Source: Chromatiales bacterium
Lineage (GTDB): Bacteria > Pseudomonadota > Gammaproteobacteria > RBG-16-57-12
DNA length: 48,689 bases
Reading direction: 5' to 3'
Assembly: GCA_026989455.1 (NCBI GenBank)
Contig: JALSJH010000105.1
Span: 1 to 48,689 of the forward strand
In this document: positions 18,598 through 30,645 of the stretch, one piece after another
Position numbering within the stretch: position 1 is the stretch's first letter
How the letters are laid out: every line of letters starts with the position of its first letter
Made by a program: the position numbers and the translations under genes
The notes under the pieces: model-generated
Database searches by the model: none
What the model was told of the DNA's origin: nothing
Seen by the model: only the letters and a program-made list of their open reading frames with translations

Positions 18598-21500
18598 TTA
18601 CTCAACACCCTCTTCTACTGCTGCTGGCGCTGATTCTTCAGCCGCCGCAGATGCCAATTCAGCGCCAAACTGCTCACGACGACGGCGCTGACGTTCAGCA
18701 TGATAGGCAAGCCCTGTACCCGCCGGGATTAAACGACCCACAATGACATTCTCTTTAAGGCCACGAAGGTCATCGACCTTGCCATTCACAGCCGCATCAG
18801 TCAGAACTCGCGTGGTCTCTTGGAATGATGCTGCAGAGATAAATGAGTCGGTCGCAAGCGAAGCTTTAGTAATACCCAGCAGCACAGAGTCATAAGTACA
18901 AACCAGCTTTCCTGCCGCTATCATACGATCATTTTCATCAAGCATACGTGAGCGCTCTACCTGCTCACCCTTGAGGAATTTAGTATCGCCAGCATTGGTA
19001 ATTTCAACTCTGCGCAGCATCTGACGAACAATAACTTCGATGTGCTTGTCATTGATTTTCACCCCTTGCAGACGGTAAACATCCTGAACCTCATTCACAA
19101 TGTAATTTGCCAGCGCGGCAATGCCACGCAGACGAAGAATATCGTGTGGGGCCGGAGGGCCTTCAGAGATAACTTCACCCTTCTCGACATGCTCACCCTC
19201 AAATACGGTGACATGACGCCACTTTGGAATGAGTTCTTCGTAAACATCCCCGTCATTCGGGGTAATCACCAAACGCTGCTTACCTTTGGTCTCTTTACCA
19301 AACGAAACCGTACCACTCACCTCGGCAAGTATTGCAGGCTCTTTTGGTTTGCGTGCCTCAAACAGATCGGCAACACGTGGTAGGCCACCGGTAATATCTC
19401 GCGTTTTAGATGACTCTTGGGGAATACGAGCCACAACATCACCAACGCCCACCTCGGAGCCATCCTCTAAGCCAATGATAGCGCCGGCGGGTAGGAAATA
19501 GTGGGCAGGAATATTGGTTCCTGCAATACAGAGATCATCTCCATTTTCATCAAGCAGCTTGACCATTGGCCGCAGGTCTTTAGCCGTACCACTACGCTGC
19601 TTTGGATCGATAATCACCAAGCTACTAAGGCCCGTCACATCATCAACTTCGCGGGAAACCGTGACGGACTCAATGAAGTCACTGAAACGAACGATACCGG
19701 CAACCTCAGTTACAATCGGATGCGTGTGTGGATCCCAGTTAGCGATGATCTGACCCGCCGCAACTTTAGCACCGTTTTCAACATTAAAGACAGCACCATA
19801 AGGTACTTTGTAGCGCTCCCGCTCACGACCATTAGCATCGAGAACAGCAACCTCACCGGAGCGAGATACCGCAACCATGTGACCCTTAATATGATTAACC
19901 GTCTTGATATTATGCAATCGAACGGTGCCGGCAGACTTGATTTCGACACTACTAATTGCAGCAGATCGTGAAGCGGCACCACCAATGTGGAATGTACGCA
20001 TGGTAAGCTGGGTTCCCGGCTCACCGATGGATTGTGCAGCAATAACACCGACAGCCTCTCCACCATTCACCTTATGACCGCGCGCCAGGTCGCGACCATA
20101 ACATGAAGCACAGATACCGAAGCGAGCTTCACAGGTAATTGCTGAGCGCACTTTGACCTGATCAATCGAGTTCTCTTCGAGAATTGCAACCCACGCCTCA
20201 TCCAAAAGCGTGCCCGCAGGCGCAATCAGCTTTTTACCTCTGTTATTCATGACGTCTTCAGCGAGGACCCGCCCTAACACGCGCTCATGCAACGGCTCCA
20301 CAACGTCACCACCTTCAATCAATGGTGTCATTATTAGGCCTCGCACAGTTCCACAATCATCTTCATTGACAACCATATCTTGAGCAATATCAACCAAGCG
20401 ACGAGTCAAATAACCCGAGTTGGCCGTCTTAAGAGCGGTATCTGCCAACCCTTTCCGAGCACCATGAGTAGAGATAAAGTATTGTAGAACATCAAGCCCT
20501 TCGCGAAAGTTTGCGGTGATAGGTGTCTCAATGATTGAGCCATCTGGCTTTGCCATCAGTCCACGCATACCTGCCAACTGACGCAACTGCGCCGCGCTAC
20601 CACGAGCCCCTGAATCCGCCATCATAAAGATAGGGTTAAATGAATCCTGGCGAACCGTATTTCCTTCACGATCAACCACCTCTTCACTAGAGAGTTTTTC
20701 CATCATGGCGCGTGAGACTTGGTCATTTGCATGGGACCAGATATCGATTACTTTATTGTAACGCTCACCATTAGTAACCAAGCCAGATGTGTACTGTGAT
20801 TGAATCTCCTTTACCTGCGCCTCAGCAGTGGCCAGGATAGTCACCTTTTCATCCGGGATAATCATATCATCCGCACCAAATGAAGCACCTGCTCGCGTTG
20901 CATAGGTGAAGCCTGTGGACATGAGCTTATCCGCAAAAATAACCGTATCCTTCAAGCCAACATTTCGATAGCACTCATTGATCAAGTGTGAAATGGCCTT
21001 CTTCACTAACACCAAATTCACTAGCTCAAACCGAAGCCCCTTTGGAAGAATACCGGAAAGTAGCGCACGACCAACGGTCGTATCGTAGAGTTTGAAGGTA
21101 CTGCTGCGGTTACCTTCCTCATCAATTTCGACCTCCCGAATACGCGCTTTTACCCGCGCATGCAGATCGACAACTTTAGATTCGTAAGCACGATGAACCT
21201 CATTAATGTCGGCAAACACCATCCCTTCGCCCTTCGCATTAATACGGTCACGAGACATATAGTAGAGTCCCAATACAATATCTTGTGAGGGCACAATAAT
21301 CGGCTCACCGTTGGCGGGTGATAGTACGTTATTTGTCGACATCATCAGGGTGCGCGCTTCGAGCTGCGCCTCCAGAGAGAGTGGCACGTGGACAGCCATC
21401 TGATCGCCATCAAAGTCTGCGTTGTATGCCGCACAGACTAGAGGGTGTAAATTGATCGCTTTCCCTTCGACCAGTACCGGCTCAAATGCCTGGATACCAA

Positions 21501-22794
21501 GTCGGTGGAGTGTCGGTGCGCGATTAAGCATAACCGGGTGCTCGCGAATAACCTCCTCAAGGATATCCCAAACTTCAGGACCTTCCCGCTCAACCATTTT
21601 CTTAGCCGCTTTGATTGTAGTCGCAAGTCCACGACGCTCTAGCTTGCTAAAAATAAAAGGCTTGAAGAGTTCGAGTGCCATTTTCTTAGGCAATCCGCAC
21701 TGATGAAGCTTAAGAAACGGCCCCACCACAATCACAGAGCGACCAGAGTAATCAACACGTTTCCCAAGCAAATTTTGACGGAAACGTCCTTGCTTCCCTT
21801 TGATCATGTCCGCAAGCGATTTGAGTGGGCGGCGATTGGTGCCGGTGATGGCACGACCGCGACGACCGTTATCCATTAAGGCATCGACCGACTCTTGAAG
21901 CATGCGCTTTTCATTGCGCACAATGATATCGGGTGCATTAAGATCAAGAAGACGCTTCAAACGGTTGTTACGGTTAATAACTCGTCGATAAAGGTCGTTA
22001 AGGTCAGATGTGGCAAAGCGGCCACCATCAAGAGGCACTAAGGGGCGCAACTCCGGAGGCAACACGGGCAGCACGGTCATTACCATCCACTCGGGACGGT
22101 TGCCGGATTCAAGAAATGCCTCGATAAGCTTTAAGCGTTTACCTAACTTTTTCAGTTTGGTTTCTGATGCGGTCGCTTCCATATCCTCGCGCAGCTTTGC
22201 TGACTCGGGCTTAAGGTCAATCGCCTTCAGAAGCTCAAAAACAGCCTCTGCACCCATACGAGCATCAAACTCATCGCCAAACTCTTCTATTGCGTCGAGA
22301 AAGCCTTCATCAGAAAGGAGCTGGCCACGCTCAAGCGTCGTCATCCCAGGCTCTACAACAACAAAAGCCTCAAAATAGAGTACGCGCTCTATATCGCGAA
22401 GGGTCATATCCAGAAGGAGACCCATTCGCGAAGGGAGTGATTTCAAAAACCAGATGTGGGCAACAGGGCTTGCCAACTGAATATGCCCCATACGGTCACG
22501 GCGCACCTTGGAGATGGTCACCTCCACTCCACATTTCTCACAAATAACACCACGGTGCTTCAGGCGTTTATATTTTCCGCACAGGCACTCAAAATCTTTT
22601 ACCGGCCCAAAAATCTTGGCGCAGAACAGGCCATCACGCTCAGGCTTAAAGGTACGGTAGTTAATCGTTTCAGGCTTTTTCACTTCACCATAAGACCACG
22701 AGCGAATCTTTTCAGGTGATGCCAAACCAATACGGATTGCATCAAAGTCTTCCGACTGGTTCTGTTGTTTCAGAATTCTTAATAGATCTTTCAA
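18598..22794 (-). CDS. rpoC: DNA-directed RNA polymerase subunit beta' (TTG start)
   Basis: 1398 residues, close to the E. coli length. The N-terminal zinc site is [25 protein letters not shown] (about 69-93). The catalytic NADFDGDQM aspartates bind the active-site Mg2+. The second zinc site has [16 protein letters not shown]. The start is TTG at 22792-22794, 8 nt after GGAG, matching the E. coli N-terminus (MKDLLRILK). rpoB ends 85 nt upstream. The rpsL promoter follows it. No key residue is missing. Confidence 0.98.
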   Translation of the reverse strand: MKDLLRILKQQNQSEDFDAIRIGLASPEKIRSWSYGEVKKPETINYRTFKPERDGLFCAKIFGPVKDFECLCGKYKRLKHRGVICEKCGVEVTISKVRRDRMGHIQLASPVAHIWFLKSLPSRMGLLLDMTLRDIERVLYFEAFVVVEPGMTTLERGQLLSDEGFLDAIEEFGDEFDARMGAEAVFELLKAIDLKPESAKLREDMEATASETKLKKLGKRLKLIEAFLESGNRPEWMVMTVLPVLPPELRPLVPLDGGRFATSDLNDLYRRVINRNNRLKRLLDLNAPDIIVRNEKRMLQESVDALMDNGRRGRAITGTNRRPLKSLADMIKGKQGRFRQNLLGKRVDYSGRSVIVVGPFLKLHQCGLPKKMALELFKPFIFSKLERRGLATTIKAAKKMVEREGPEVWDILEEVIREHPVMLNRAPTLHRLGIQAFEPVLVEGKAINLHPLVCAAYNADFDGDQMAVHVPLSLEAQLEARTLMMSTNNVLSPANGEPIIVPSQDIVLGLYYMSRDRINAKGEGMVFADINEVHRAYESKVVDLHARVKARIREVEIDEEGNRSSTFKLYDTTVGRALLSGILPKGLRFELVNLVLVKKAISHLINECYRNVGLKDTVIFADKLMSTGFTYATRAGASFGADDMIIPDEKVTILATAEAQVKEIQSQYTSGLVTNGERYNKVIDIWSHANDQVSRAMMEKLSSEEVVDREGNTVRQDSFNPIFMMADSGARGSAAQLRQLAGMRGLMAKPDGSIIETPITANFREGLDVLQYFISTHGARKGLADTALKTANSGYLTRRLVDIAQDMVVNEDDCGTVRGLIMTPLIEGGDVVEPLHERVLGRVLAEDVMNNRGKKLIAPAGTLLDEAWVAILEENSIDQVKVRSAITCEARFGICASCYGRDLARGHKVNGGEAVGVIAAQSIGEPGTQLTMRTFHIGGAASRSAAISSVEIKSAGTVRLHNIKTVNHIKGHMVAVSRSGEVAVLDANGRERERYKVPYGAVFNVENGAKVAAGQIIANWDPHTHPIVTEVAGIVRFSDFIESVTVSREVDDVTGLSSLVIIDPKQRSGTAKDLRPMVKLLDENGDDLCIAGTNIPAHYFLPAGAIIGLEDGSEVGVGDVVARIPQESSKTRDITGGLPRVADLFEARKPKEPAILAEVSGTVSFGKETKGKQRLVITPNDGDVYEELIPKWRHVTVFEGEHVEKGEVISEGPPAPHDILRLRGIAALANYIVNEVQDVYRLQGVKINDKHIEVIVRQMLRRVEITNAGDTKFLKGEQVERSRMLDENDRMIAAGKLVCTYDSVLLGITKASLATDSFISAASFQETTRVLTDAAVNGKVDDLRGLKENVIVGRLIPAGTGLAYHAERQRRRREQFGAELASAAAEESAPAAVEEGVE

Positions 22795-22879
22795 GGATGT
22801 ATCTCCTGCAGAACAGCACTTAAATTCTTTAGTTCAGTCGGTGAAGCATACTCACCGACTGGCGGGCGGCAAAGGAGAG

Positions 22880-25800
22880 TTACTCCTGCTCTAACTCAAT
22901 ATCAATACCCAAGGCCCGAATCTCTTTAAGCAAAACATTGAACGACTCTGGCATGCCTGGCTCCATACGATGATCGCCATCAACAATGTTTTTATACATT
23001 TTGGTACGACCATTAACATCATCTGATTTGACGGTAAGCATCTCTTGCAGAGTATAGGCCGCTCCATAAGCTTGCAGTGCCCACACCTCCATCTCACCAA
23101 ATCGCTGACCACCGAATTGAGCCTTACCGCCCAATGGCTGCTGCGTTACGAGACTATATGGCCCTGTTGAGCGAGCATGCATTTTGTCATCAACCAAATG
23201 GTTAAGTTTTAGCATATACATGTAGCCGATGGTCACAGGACGATCAAAGGCATCACCGGTACACCCATCGATCAGCATTGTTTGACCATCTTCTGGCAAG
23301 CCTGCGAGGGATAACATCTCCTTTATCTCAGACTCGTTAGCCCCTTCAAACACGGGCGTTGCCATCGGCACCCCGCCTTTTAGGTTCTTAGCAAGCTCAA
23401 TGACCTCGTCGTCAGACATGGCCGTAAATTCGCGTGACTGCTCATCATTAGTGTAAACCTTAGAGAGAAACTCACGAATCTCTTTAAGCATGGTCTCGCG
23501 CTGCGCCTGGAGCATTTCGGTCAGCTTTTTACCTAAGCCGCGCGCCGCCCAACCGAGGTGAGTTTCAAGAACCTGCCCCACATTCATACGTGACGGTACA
23601 CCCAGTGGGTTTAGAACGATATCAACAGTTTCACCCTCAGCGGTATGCGGCATATCTTCAACTGGGATAATATTTGATATGACACCCTTGTTACCATGAC
23701 GACCTGCCATCTTATCACCCGGCTGGATGCGACGTTTAACCGCCATATAAACCTTGACCATTTTAAGGACACCCGGTGCCAAGTCATCACCGGTCATGAT
23801 CTTGCCACGTTTCTCTTCGTAGGCAGCATCCAACTCCAAGCGAAGCTCTTTTAATTGAGCCGACACTTTTTCGAGCTGCTCTGTCGCGGCATCATCTGAG
23901 AGGCGAATCTCAAACCATTTTTCACGGGGTATTTCAGCCAAATGATCCGCACTGATAACACCGCCGGACCTCAGACCCAGCAGGCCGCCTTTTACTTTCT
24001 GGCCCACTAGCATTTTTTCCACACGGGAGTACGCATCACCTTCAACAATGCGGTACTTGTCATTCAAATCTTTCTTCACCGAAGCGAGTTGCGTCTCTTG
24101 AATCTGAATCGCTCGACCATCAAGCTCAACACCATCACGAGTAAAGACTTGAACGTCAATAACGGTACCAATCGTGCCCGATGAAACTCGCAAAGAGGTA
24201 TCCTTAACATCGGATGCCTTCTCACCAAAGATGGCTCGCAGTAGCTTCTCTTCTGGTGTCAGCTGAGTTTCGCCCTTCGGCGTTACCTTGCCGACCAGAA
24301 TATCACCAGGCTTAACCTCTGCACCGATATAAACAATACCGGATTCATCAAGCTTTGAGAGTGCGCCTTCTCCAACATTTGGAATATCAGCGGAGATCTC
24401 TTCTGGCCCAAGCTTTGTGTCACGTGCAACACAGGTCAGCTCTTCGATATGAATTGTGGTGTAGCGATCCTCTTCAACTACGCGCTCTGAGATAAGAATT
24501 GAATCCTCAAAGTTATAGCCATTCCATGGCATGAACGCCACCAGCATATTTTGGCCAAGCGCCAATTCACCCAAATCAGTAGAGGGGCCGTCGGCTAACA
24601 CATCACCTACCGCAATCTGATCACCCGACTTAACAAGCGGTCGCTGATTAACGCAGGTGTTTTGATTGGAGCGCACGTATTTGGTCAAGTTGTAGATATC
24701 AACCCCTGACTCACCAGCAACTGTCTCATCATCACTTACTCGCACCACGATACGCGCGGCATCCACGGAGTCAACAATACCGCCACGTTTAGCAACTGCG
24801 GTAACACCCGAGTCAGTGGCAACAACGCGCTCCATGCCCGTACCTACCAGCGGCTTATCAGCCCGAAGCGTAGGCACAGCCTGGCGTTGCATATTCGACC
24901 CCATCAATGCGCGGTTAGCATCATCATGCTCTAGGAAGGGGATAATTGACGCAGCAACAGAGACAATCTGCTTCGGTGAGACATCCATATACTGAACCCG
25001 GTCAGGGGTTAGCAATGCAAATTCATTCTCATGACGCGCTGAAACCAACTCATCAATCAGCAGATTGTTATCATCAACTTCGGCACTTGCCTGGGCAATG
25101 ACAAAGTTAGACTCTTCAATTGCAGAGAGATAATCAATATCGTCCGTCACCTTACCATTAATAACTTTGCGGTAGGGTGTTTCGAGAAAGCCGTAATTAT
25201 TGGTGCGCGCATAGACCGCAAGGGAGTTAATCAAACCAATGTTTGGACCCTCCGGTGTTTCGATAGGGCAGACTCGACCATAATGAGTTGGGTGCACATC
25301 ACGCACCTCAAAGCCTGCACGCTCACGGGTCAGGCCACCCGGGCCGAGCGCCGATACTCGGCGCTTGTGTGTCACTTCAGAGAGGGGGTTGTTTTGATCC
25401 ATAAACTGTGAAAGCTGACTCGAACCAAAGAACTCCTTAACCGCCGCAGAGACAGGCTTGGCATTGATCAGCTCTTGGGGCATCATGCTCTCAGTCTCTG
25501 AAAGGCTCAGGCGCTCCTTAACTGCACGCTCGACACGAACCAGACCTGCGCGAAATTGATTTTCAATCATCTCGCCAACACTACGAATACGACGGTTACC
25601 CAGGTGATCAATATCATCGACAACACCGCGACCATCACGAATACTGATCAAGGTCTTTAGGACATGGACAATATCATCCTTTGACAGCGTACCCGGCCCA
25701 ACAATCTCTTCATAACCGACCCGGCGATTGAACTTCATACGACCAACAACTGAAAGGTCATAGCGGTCTTCATTGAAAAAGAGGTTTGTAAACAGGTTTT

Positions 25801-26965
25801 CAGCAGCGTCTTTGGTAGGCGGCTCACCCGGGCGCATCATTCGATAAATCTCAACCAACGCCTCTAGCGGCGTTGTCGTGGCATCGAGGCGCATTGTTTC
25901 TGAAATGTACGGACCGTGATCCAAGTCATTTATATAGAGTGAATTGATCTCAGCAACACCAGCATCCATCAACTTGGTGAGCAGCTCTTCTGTGATTTCA
26001 TCATTAGCATTCGCCAACAGCTCGCCTGTCGACTCATCAATAATATTATTGGCAATCACTTTTCCGATCAAATACTCACGAGGAACATCTAACGCGGTCA
26101 CTTTGTCATCAGCAAGCTGCTTAATAACACGAGTCGTAATCCGACGACCTTTTTCGACATATACCTTGTCGCCCGCCTTTATATCAAAAATCGCGGTCTC
26201 ACCACGGAGGCGCTCAGGCACTAGATCGAGTGTAAACGTACCGTCTTTAACGACTCTGAAATAGTTATTATCAAAGAACATATCCAGAATCTGTTCATTA
26301 TCAAACCCCAGCGCCCGCAGCATGATGGTTGCAGGCAGTTTACGCCGGCGATCTATACGAACAAAAACGTTGTCCTTTGGATCAAACTCAAACTCAAGCC
26401 AAGAGCCACGATATGGAATCACCACTGTGTTATACAGTAGCTTTCCTGACGAGTGGGTCTTCCCTTTGTCATGATCGAAAAACACACCGGGAGATCGGTG
26501 CAACTGAGAAACGATGACTCGCTCAGTACCATTGATTACAAACGTACCGGTATCTGTCATGAGTGGAATCTCACCCATGTAGATCTCCTGCTCCTTTACA
26601 TCCTTGATAACCGTTGAACCGGCAGGAGCATCCTTATCATGGATAACCAAACGAACTTTTACTCGCAGAGGTGCTGAGTAGGTAGTACCTCGCAGCCGAC
26701 ACTCTTTCACATCAAAGGAAGGTTTCCCCAAGCGATAATCAGCGTACTCAAGGGCAGCATTACCCGAGTAACTCTTGATTGGAAAAATAGATTTAAATGC
26801 TGCATGCAAGCCGCGCTCATGTCGATCCGCCGCAGATATCCCAGCCTGCAAGAAATCACGATAAGAGTTTTTCTGGATTGCCAACAGATATGGCACACCT
26901 AGAATACTAGGGCGCTTACCAAAGTCCTTACGTATACGTTTCTTCTCAGTGAATGAGTAAGCCAT
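22880..26965 (-). CDS. rpoB: DNA-directed RNA polymerase subunit beta
   Basis: 1361 residues from the ATG at 26963-26965 ([20 protein letters not shown]), with GAGGA 7 nt upstream. A TTG immediately before is also in frame but unnecessary. The rifampicin-binding region ([35 protein letters not shown]) is of the sensitive wild-type form, with the Asp, His and Ser equivalents of D516, H526 and S531. The active-site motifs ([27 protein letters not shown]) are intact. A 259-nt spacer separates it from rplL. Confidence 0.98.
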   Translation of the reverse strand: MAYSFTEKKRIRKDFGKRPSILGVPYLLAIQKNSYRDFLQAGISAADRHERGLHAAFKSIFPIKSYSGNAALEYADYRLGKPSFDVKECRLRGTTYSAPLRVKVRLVIHDKDAPAGSTVIKDVKEQEIYMGEIPLMTDTGTFVINGTERVIVSQLHRSPGVFFDHDKGKTHSSGKLLYNTVVIPYRGSWLEFEFDPKDNVFVRIDRRRKLPATIMLRALGFDNEQILDMFFDNNYFRVVKDGTFTLDLVPERLRGETAIFDIKAGDKVYVEKGRRITTRVIKQLADDKVTALDVPREYLIGKVIANNIIDESTGELLANANDEITEELLTKLMDAGVAEINSLYINDLDHGPYISETMRLDATTTPLEALVEIYRMMRPGEPPTKDAAENLFTNLFFNEDRYDLSVVGRMKFNRRVGYEEIVGPGTLSKDDIVHVLKTLISIRDGRGVVDDIDHLGNRRIRSVGEMIENQFRAGLVRVERAVKERLSLSETESMMPQELINAKPVSAAVKEFFGSSQLSQFMDQNNPLSEVTHKRRVSALGPGGLTRERAGFEVRDVHPTHYGRVCPIETPEGPNIGLINSLAVYARTNNYGFLETPYRKVINGKVTDDIDYLSAIEESNFVIAQASAEVDDNNLLIDELVSARHENEFALLTPDRVQYMDVSPKQIVSVAASIIPFLEHDDANRALMGSNMQRQAVPTLRADKPLVGTGMERVVATDSGVTAVAKRGGIVDSVDAARIVVRVSDDETVAGESGVDIYNLTKYVRSNQNTCVNQRPLVKSGDQIAVGDVLADGPSTDLGELALGQNMLVAFMPWNGYNFEDSILISERVVEEDRYTTIHIEELTCVARDTKLGPEEISADIPNVGEGALSKLDESGIVYIGAEVKPGDILVGKVTPKGETQLTPEEKLLRAIFGEKASDVKDTSLRVSSGTIGTVIDVQVFTRDGVELDGRAIQIQETQLASVKKDLNDKYRIVEGDAYSRVEKMLVGQKVKGGLLGLRSGGVISADHLAEIPREKWFEIRLSDDAATEQLEKVSAQLKELRLELDAAYEEKRGKIMTGDDLAPGVLKMVKVYMAVKRRIQPGDKMAGRHGNKGVISNIIPVEDMPHTAEGETVDIVLNPLGVPSRMNVGQVLETHLGWAARGLGKKLTEMLQAQRETMLKEIREFLSKVYTNDEQSREFTAMSDDEVIELAKNLKGGVPMATPVFEGANESEIKEMLSLAGLPEDGQTMLIDGCTGDAFDRPVTIGYMYMLKLNHLVDDKMHARSTGPYSLVTQQPLGGKAQFGGQRFGEMEVWALQAYGAAYTLQEMLTVKSDDVNGRTKMYKNIVDGDHRMEPGMPESFNVLLKEIRALGIDIELEQE

Positions 26966-27224
26966 CAAAGATCCTCAGCTAGTCACCTGACCTACATTAA
27001 ATGCAGCCAGGCCGTAAACCCACTCCAGCCTAATTAAGACTGGAAAAACGGAAAGCACAAAAGGCCGGCAAGCCAATATCACTAGCCAACCAGCACATTC
27101 CATTCATTAAATATGTCCCATTTACAGAAACGAAAACTGTTTCAGAGGGAAAGTTGCGCACATAGTAACGCACCCTGCCTCAAATGGATATAGCCCACCG
27201 AAACAGAGTGCGAAAAAAGCTAAG
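26966..27224 (-). other. Long rplL-rpoB intergenic spacer
   Basis: The 259-nt untranslated spacer holds no convincing small gene. In the mRNA it can form a 6-bp stem CCAGTC/GGCTGG (one G-T pair) around TTAATTA at about 27025-27044, and GAAAC/GTTTC further upstream. In E. coli the same interval carries an attenuator and an RNase III site. The position is equivalent, but the structures here are weaker than a standard terminator. Confidence 0.4.
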
Positions 27225-27599
27225 TTACTTCAGCTCTACAGAAGCACCGGCCTCTTCCAGAACCTTCTTAACTTCTTCAGCTTCATCCTTAGAAACAGCT
27301 TCTTTAACTGCTTTAGGTGCACTTTCAGCAAGCGCTTTCGCTTCCTTCAAGCCAAGACCTGTGAGGCCACGAAGTGCTTTAATCACAGCAACCTTGTTAG
27401 CACCAAAGCTTGTCATAACAACATCAAACTCAGTCTGCTCAGCAGCAGCGCCCGCGCCTTCAGCAGGGGCGGCAACAGCAACGGCAGCAGCAGCGGCAGA
27501 AACACCAAACTTCTCTTCCATCGCTTCAACCAGCTCAACAACTTCCATTACTGACATACTAGCAATAGTTTCTAGGATATCGTCTTTAGATACGGCCAT
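27225..27599 (-). CDS. rplL: 50S ribosomal protein L7/L12
   Basis: 124 residues. It has an N-terminal dimerisation domain ([33 protein letters not shown]), an Ala-rich flexible hinge (about 35-55), and a C-terminal factor-binding domain ([68 protein letters not shown]). It forms the multi-copy stalk that recruits EF-G and EF-Tu. It lies 57 nt after rplJ. Confidence 0.98.
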   Translation of the reverse strand: MAVSKDDILETIASMSVMEVVELVEAMEEKFGVSAAAAAVAVAAPAEGAGAAAEQTEFDVVMTSFGANKVAVIKALRGLTGLGLKEAKALAESAPKAVKEAVSKDEAEEVKKVLEEAGASVELK

Positions 27600-27656
27600 A
27601 ATGTAAACTCCAAAAAAATTTCAAATCTGTTTATGCAATTAAAGACAAGGTCGTCT

Positions 27657-28184
27657 TTAAGCTGACTGCTTCTGATCGCGAACGGCGGCAACGCAACGAG
27701 TAACCTTGGTAGGAATCTCGTTCAGTGTACGCGCCAACTTCTCGACTGGCTGCAGCATGCATGACATCAGCATACTGATCGCCTGATCCTTGGTTGGCAT
27801 CTTCGCGAGGCGACCAATTTCACCCGCATCCAGCATTTTACCACCAACGGAAACTAGGCGAACCACCAGCTTTTCGTTCTCTTTGGTAAAATCCGAGATG
27901 ACTCGCGCCGCTGCGCCTGGATCCTCTTGCGAGAATGCCAGAACCAATGGACCCGTTAGACCTTCCTGCATGCACTCAAAATCAGTACCCTCTATGGCGC
28001 GACGCGCTAGAGAGTTTTTGATCACACGAAGGTAAACGCCCGCCTCACGTGATTTAACACGCAATTCAGTCATTTGGCCTACAGTCAGCCCTCGATACTC
28101 TGCTGCAACAGCAGAAAGTGCTGTTGCCGCAACCTCGCTTACTTCAGCTACAATAGCTTTTTTAGCTTCGATATTGAGAGCCAT
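27657..28184 (-). CDS. rplJ: 50S ribosomal protein L10
   Basis: 175 residues from the ATG at 28182-28184 (MALNIEAKKAIVAEVSEVAATALSAVAAEYRG), with AGGAG 7 nt upstream. An in-frame upstream start adds nine unconserved residues. L10 anchors L7/L12 dimers to the ribosome, and the L10-L12 complex represses its own mRNA by binding the leader. A matching leader lies at 28301-28360. Confidence 0.95.
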   Translation of the reverse strand: MALNIEAKKAIVAEVSEVAATALSAVAAEYRGLTVGQMTELRVKSREAGVYLRVIKNSLARRAIEGTDFECMQEGLTGPLVLAFSQEDPGAAARVISDFTKENEKLVVRLVSVGGKMLDAGEIGRLAKMPTKDQAISMLMSCMLQPVEKLARTLNEIPTKVTRCVAAVRDQKQSA

Positions 28185-28300
28185 TAATTTACTCCTAGCA
28201 AGATCAGCCAACTCATCCTACGCAGCTAATCATTTGCTCTAATAGGCATCAAAAAGATACCCAACCTATACGGCGAGCAGACAGATATTCTGACTGGGCA

Positions 28301-28360
28301 CACCATCTACGCAAGCTGGCTCTCGCCAATTAAACCCGAAGGTACCTACGGTCTTTGACG
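28301..28360 (-). promoter_or_regulatory. L10-type autoregulatory mRNA leader upstream of rplJ
   Basis: The 231-nt rplA-rplJ gap contains, on the minus strand, CAAAGACCGTAGGTACC, then TTTAATT, then GCGTAGATGGTG in that order. These are the conserved blocks I associate with the E. coli rplJ leader bound by L10(L12)4 (Rfam family L10_leader). The RNA ends about 115 nt before the rplJ ATG, so repression would act by long-range refolding, as in E. coli. Confidence 0.75.
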
Positions 28361-28415
28361 ATCGTTACTCCATTAACGACCCAAAGTATTTTAAAAATCG
28401 GAACAACAGGGTAGC

Positions 28416-29111
28416 TTAAAGGTCGAGTGAAGCTTTTTCAACCAACACACCGGCACCCATAGTGGTAGAGAGCGTGATCTTTTTAAGATAAATCCCCTTG
28501 GCACTACTCGGCTTCATCTTCTGAAGGTCTGTTAGCAATGCGATCAGGTTTTCACGCAGAGCGGCGCCCTCAAATGAGACCTTGCCAATCGTGCAGTGGA
28601 TGATGCCATTCTTATCAGTACGATAACGAACCTGGCCAGCCTTAGCGTTTTTAACCGCACCCGCAACATCCGGCGTAACCGTGCCAACTTTGGGGTTTGG
28701 CATTAGCCCACGCGGGCCAAGGATTTGTCCCAATTGACCGACAACACGCATCGCGTCTGGACTAGCGATGACAACATCGAAATCCATATTACCCTTCTTG
28801 ATCTCATCTGCCAGATCATCGAAGCCAACAATATCAGCACCCGCTTCTTTTGCCGCATCAGCATTTGCGCCTTGGGCAAAGACCGCAACACGGACCACTT
28901 TACCCGTGCCATTCGGCAATACGGTTGAGCTGCGAACAACTTGGTCAGACTTACGAGAGTCCACGCCAAGGTTAACAGCAACATCAACTGACTCTACAAA
29001 CTTCGCCGCTGGAACACTCTTGAGCAACTCAATTGCTTCGTCAATCCCGTAAAATGAACCCGCCTTAATTTTTTCATTGATCGCTTGCTTGCGTTTAGAA
29101 AGCTTGGCCAT
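28416..29111 (-). CDS. rplA: 50S ribosomal protein L1
   Basis: 231 residues starting [32 protein letters not shown]. The conserved [21 protein letters not shown] segment is about residues 127-147. L1 forms the mobile stalk that moves E-site tRNA, and in E. coli it represses the rplK-rplA mRNA. It lies 3 nt after rplK, indicating coupled translation. Confidence 0.97.
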   Translation of the reverse strand: MAKLSKRKQAINEKIKAGSFYGIDEAIELLKSVPAAKFVESVDVAVNLGVDSRKSDQVVRSSTVLPNGTGKVVRVAVFAQGANADAAKEAGADIVGFDDLADEIKKGNMDFDVVIASPDAMRVVGQLGQILGPRGLMPNPKVGTVTPDVAGAVKNAKAGQVRYRTDKNGIIHCTIGKVSFEGAALRENLIALLTDLQKMKPSSAKGIYLKKITLSTTMGAGVLVEKASLDL

Positions 29112-29114
29112 AAT

Positions 29115-29546
29115 TTAAACTCCTTCCACTTCAATACCCATGGAGCGGGCAGTACCTGCAATTGTACGCACAGCCGCATCCATGTCAGCCGCCGTCAAAT
29201 CAGGCTCTTTAGCTTTTGCGATCTCTTCTAACTGATCGCGTGTCACCGTACCAATTTTATCGCGATTAGGTACGCCTGAGCCACTTTTCACACCGAGCGC
29301 CTTTTTCAGCAAAAATGATGCTGGCGGCGTTTTGGTTTCAAAAGTAAAGCTGCGATCATTATATACAGTGATCACAACTGGGATAGGCATACCCGCTTCA
29401 AAGCTCTGAGTTTTTGCGTTAAACGCCTTACAAAACTCCATGATGTTAACACCATGCTGACCTAGTGCCGGCCCAACAGGTGGACTGGGATTTGCTTTTC
29501 CTGCAGCAACCTGCAGCTTGATATAACCGGTGACTTTCTTAGCCAT
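29115..29546 (-). CDS. rplK: 50S ribosomal protein L11
   Basis: 143 residues starting [47 protein letters not shown]11 binds the GTPase-associated centre of 23S rRNA and is needed for RelA activation. The N-terminal domain contains the [11 protein letters not shown] helix-loop, and the C-terminal domain RNA-binding residues are intact. A candidate L1 operator lies in the 59-nt leader. Confidence 0.97.
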   Translation of the reverse strand: MAKKVTGYIKLQVAAGKANPSPPVGPALGQHGVNIMEFCKAFNAKTQSFEAGMPIPVVITVYNDRSFTFETKTPPASFLLKKALGVKSGSGVPNRDKIGTVTRDQLEEIAKAKEPDLTAADMDAAVRTIAGTARSMGIEVEGV

Positions 29547-29560
29547 GGATAACTCCTAAA

Positions 29561-29595
29561 CGATGGGTACAAACGCTTCACAGCTCCCCGTAACA
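29561..29595 (-). promoter_or_regulatory. Candidate L1-binding operator in the rplK leader
   Basis: The mRNA between nusG and rplK contains GTTACGGGGAGC, a short internal loop, then GTTTGTACCCATCG, so GGG and CCC can close an irregular stem. L1 represses the rplK-rplA mRNA in E. coli from a site in this position. Assignment rests on position and a loose structural match, and the motif was not aligned. Confidence 0.35.
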
Positions 29596-29605
29596 AAAAC
29601 TTTTA

Positions 29606-30139
29606 TCAGGCTTTTTCAACCTGACCAAAACCAAGCTCAACAGGTGTAGAGCGACCAAAAATTGTCACTTCAACACGCATACGAGACTTGTCGTAGTCAA
29701 TCTCTTCAACAACACCATTAAAGTCATTGAATGGGCCGTCGGTGATACGCACAAGCTCACCCACCTCAAACAACACTTTGGGTCGCGGCTTCTCTGCACC
29801 CTCTTCCACCCGATGAAGAATCATCAGGGCCTCTTTTTCAGATATGGGAGTCGGGCGGTCACCCGTTCCACCGATAAAGCCCAATACGCGAGGCACCTCT
29901 TTCACCAAGTGCCAGCTGGCATCGTCCATATCCATCTGAATAAGCACATAGCCCGGGAAAAACTTGCGGTCACTTTTGCGCTTCTGCCCATCACGCATCT
30001 CAACCACTTCTTCAGTCGGCACAAGAACCTGGCCAAACTGATCTTCCAAACCTTTGCGTGCAATACGCTCTTCTATAGAGCGCTTAACCTGATTTTCGAA
30101 ACCAGAAAAGGCATGCACAACATACCAACGCATAGCCAT
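29606..30139 (-). CDS. nusG: Transcription termination/antitermination factor NusG
   Basis: 177 residues. The NGN domain (about 1-118: [36 protein letters not shown]) binds RNA polymerase. The C-terminal KOW domain (about 125-177: [23 protein letters not shown]) contacts Rho or S10. NusG suppresses pausing and couples transcription to translation. It starts 4 nt after secE ends. The pair is conserved upstream of rplK. Confidence 0.97.
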   Translation of the reverse strand: MAMRWYVVHAFSGFENQVKRSIEERIARKGLEDQFGQVLVPTEEVVEMRDGQKRKSDRKFFPGYVLIQMDMDDASWHLVKEVPRVLGFIGGTGDRPTPISEKEALMILHRVEEGAEKPRPKVLFEVGELVRITDGPFNDFNGVVEEIDYDKSRMRVEVTIFGRSTPVELGFGQVEKA

Positions 30140-30143
30140 ATTA

Positions 30144-30491
30144 CTAGCCCCCTTGACCTGTTAGCAATTGAACTGCCCACAACAGGAACATATCCAAAAG
30201 CCACAGCATAATGCCAACAATAATAACCATCACCAACACAATACCGGTGGTTTGCACCGTCTCTTTCCGAGTAGGCCAAACGACCTTACGCACCTCGATG
30301 CGTGCCTCTTTCGCAAACATCAATGCAGCGCGCCCCTGAACAGATTGCGAAGCAACACCCAACGAGGCGACTGCAAACCCAACCATTCCAAGCACACGCA
30401 TCCACAGCGCGGAGTCTTCAAACATATAAAAAACCGCAACCCCAGCAATAAACACCATTACTGCGAGCGCTAGCTTCAACTTATCTGCCAT
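30144..30491 (-). CDS. secE: Preprotein translocase subunit SecE
   Basis: 115 residues, with three hydrophobic segments (about 5-22, 30-48 and 84-110) as in E. coli SecE. The essential amphipathic region and conserved loop [22 protein letters not shown] precede the last segment. SecE clamps the two halves of SecY. The tRNA-Trp gene lies 30 nt upstream, so this message is probably made by processing of a tRNA-mRNA precursor or from an unidentified promoter. Confidence 0.96.
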   Translation of the reverse strand: MADKLKLALAVMVFIAGVAVFYMFEDSALWMRVLGMVGFAVASLGVASQSVQGRAALMFAKEARIEVRKVVWPTRKETVQTTGIVLVMVIIVGIMLWLLDMFLLWAVQLLTGQGG

Positions 30492-30521
30492 GATTTATAA
30501 CCCAGTGTTATAAAAAGAAAA

Positions 30522-30597
<76 letters not shown>

Positions 30598-30606
30598 AAA
30601 ATTTTA

Positions 30607-30629
30607 GAAGCCAAGCAACGCTTGGCTTC
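30607..30629 (-). terminator. Hairpin terminator or processing signal after tufB
   Basis: GAAGCCAAGC and GCTTGGCTTC form a perfect 10-bp stem with the 3-nt loop GTT in the RNA, followed by TAAAATTTT. It lies 16 nt after the tufB stop and 9 nt before tRNA-Trp. The tail is A/T-rich but not a pure T-run, so termination may be partial, allowing tRNA-Trp and secE to be read through. Confidence 0.65.
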
Positions 30630-30645
30630 CGGTCGTGAACCGTTG

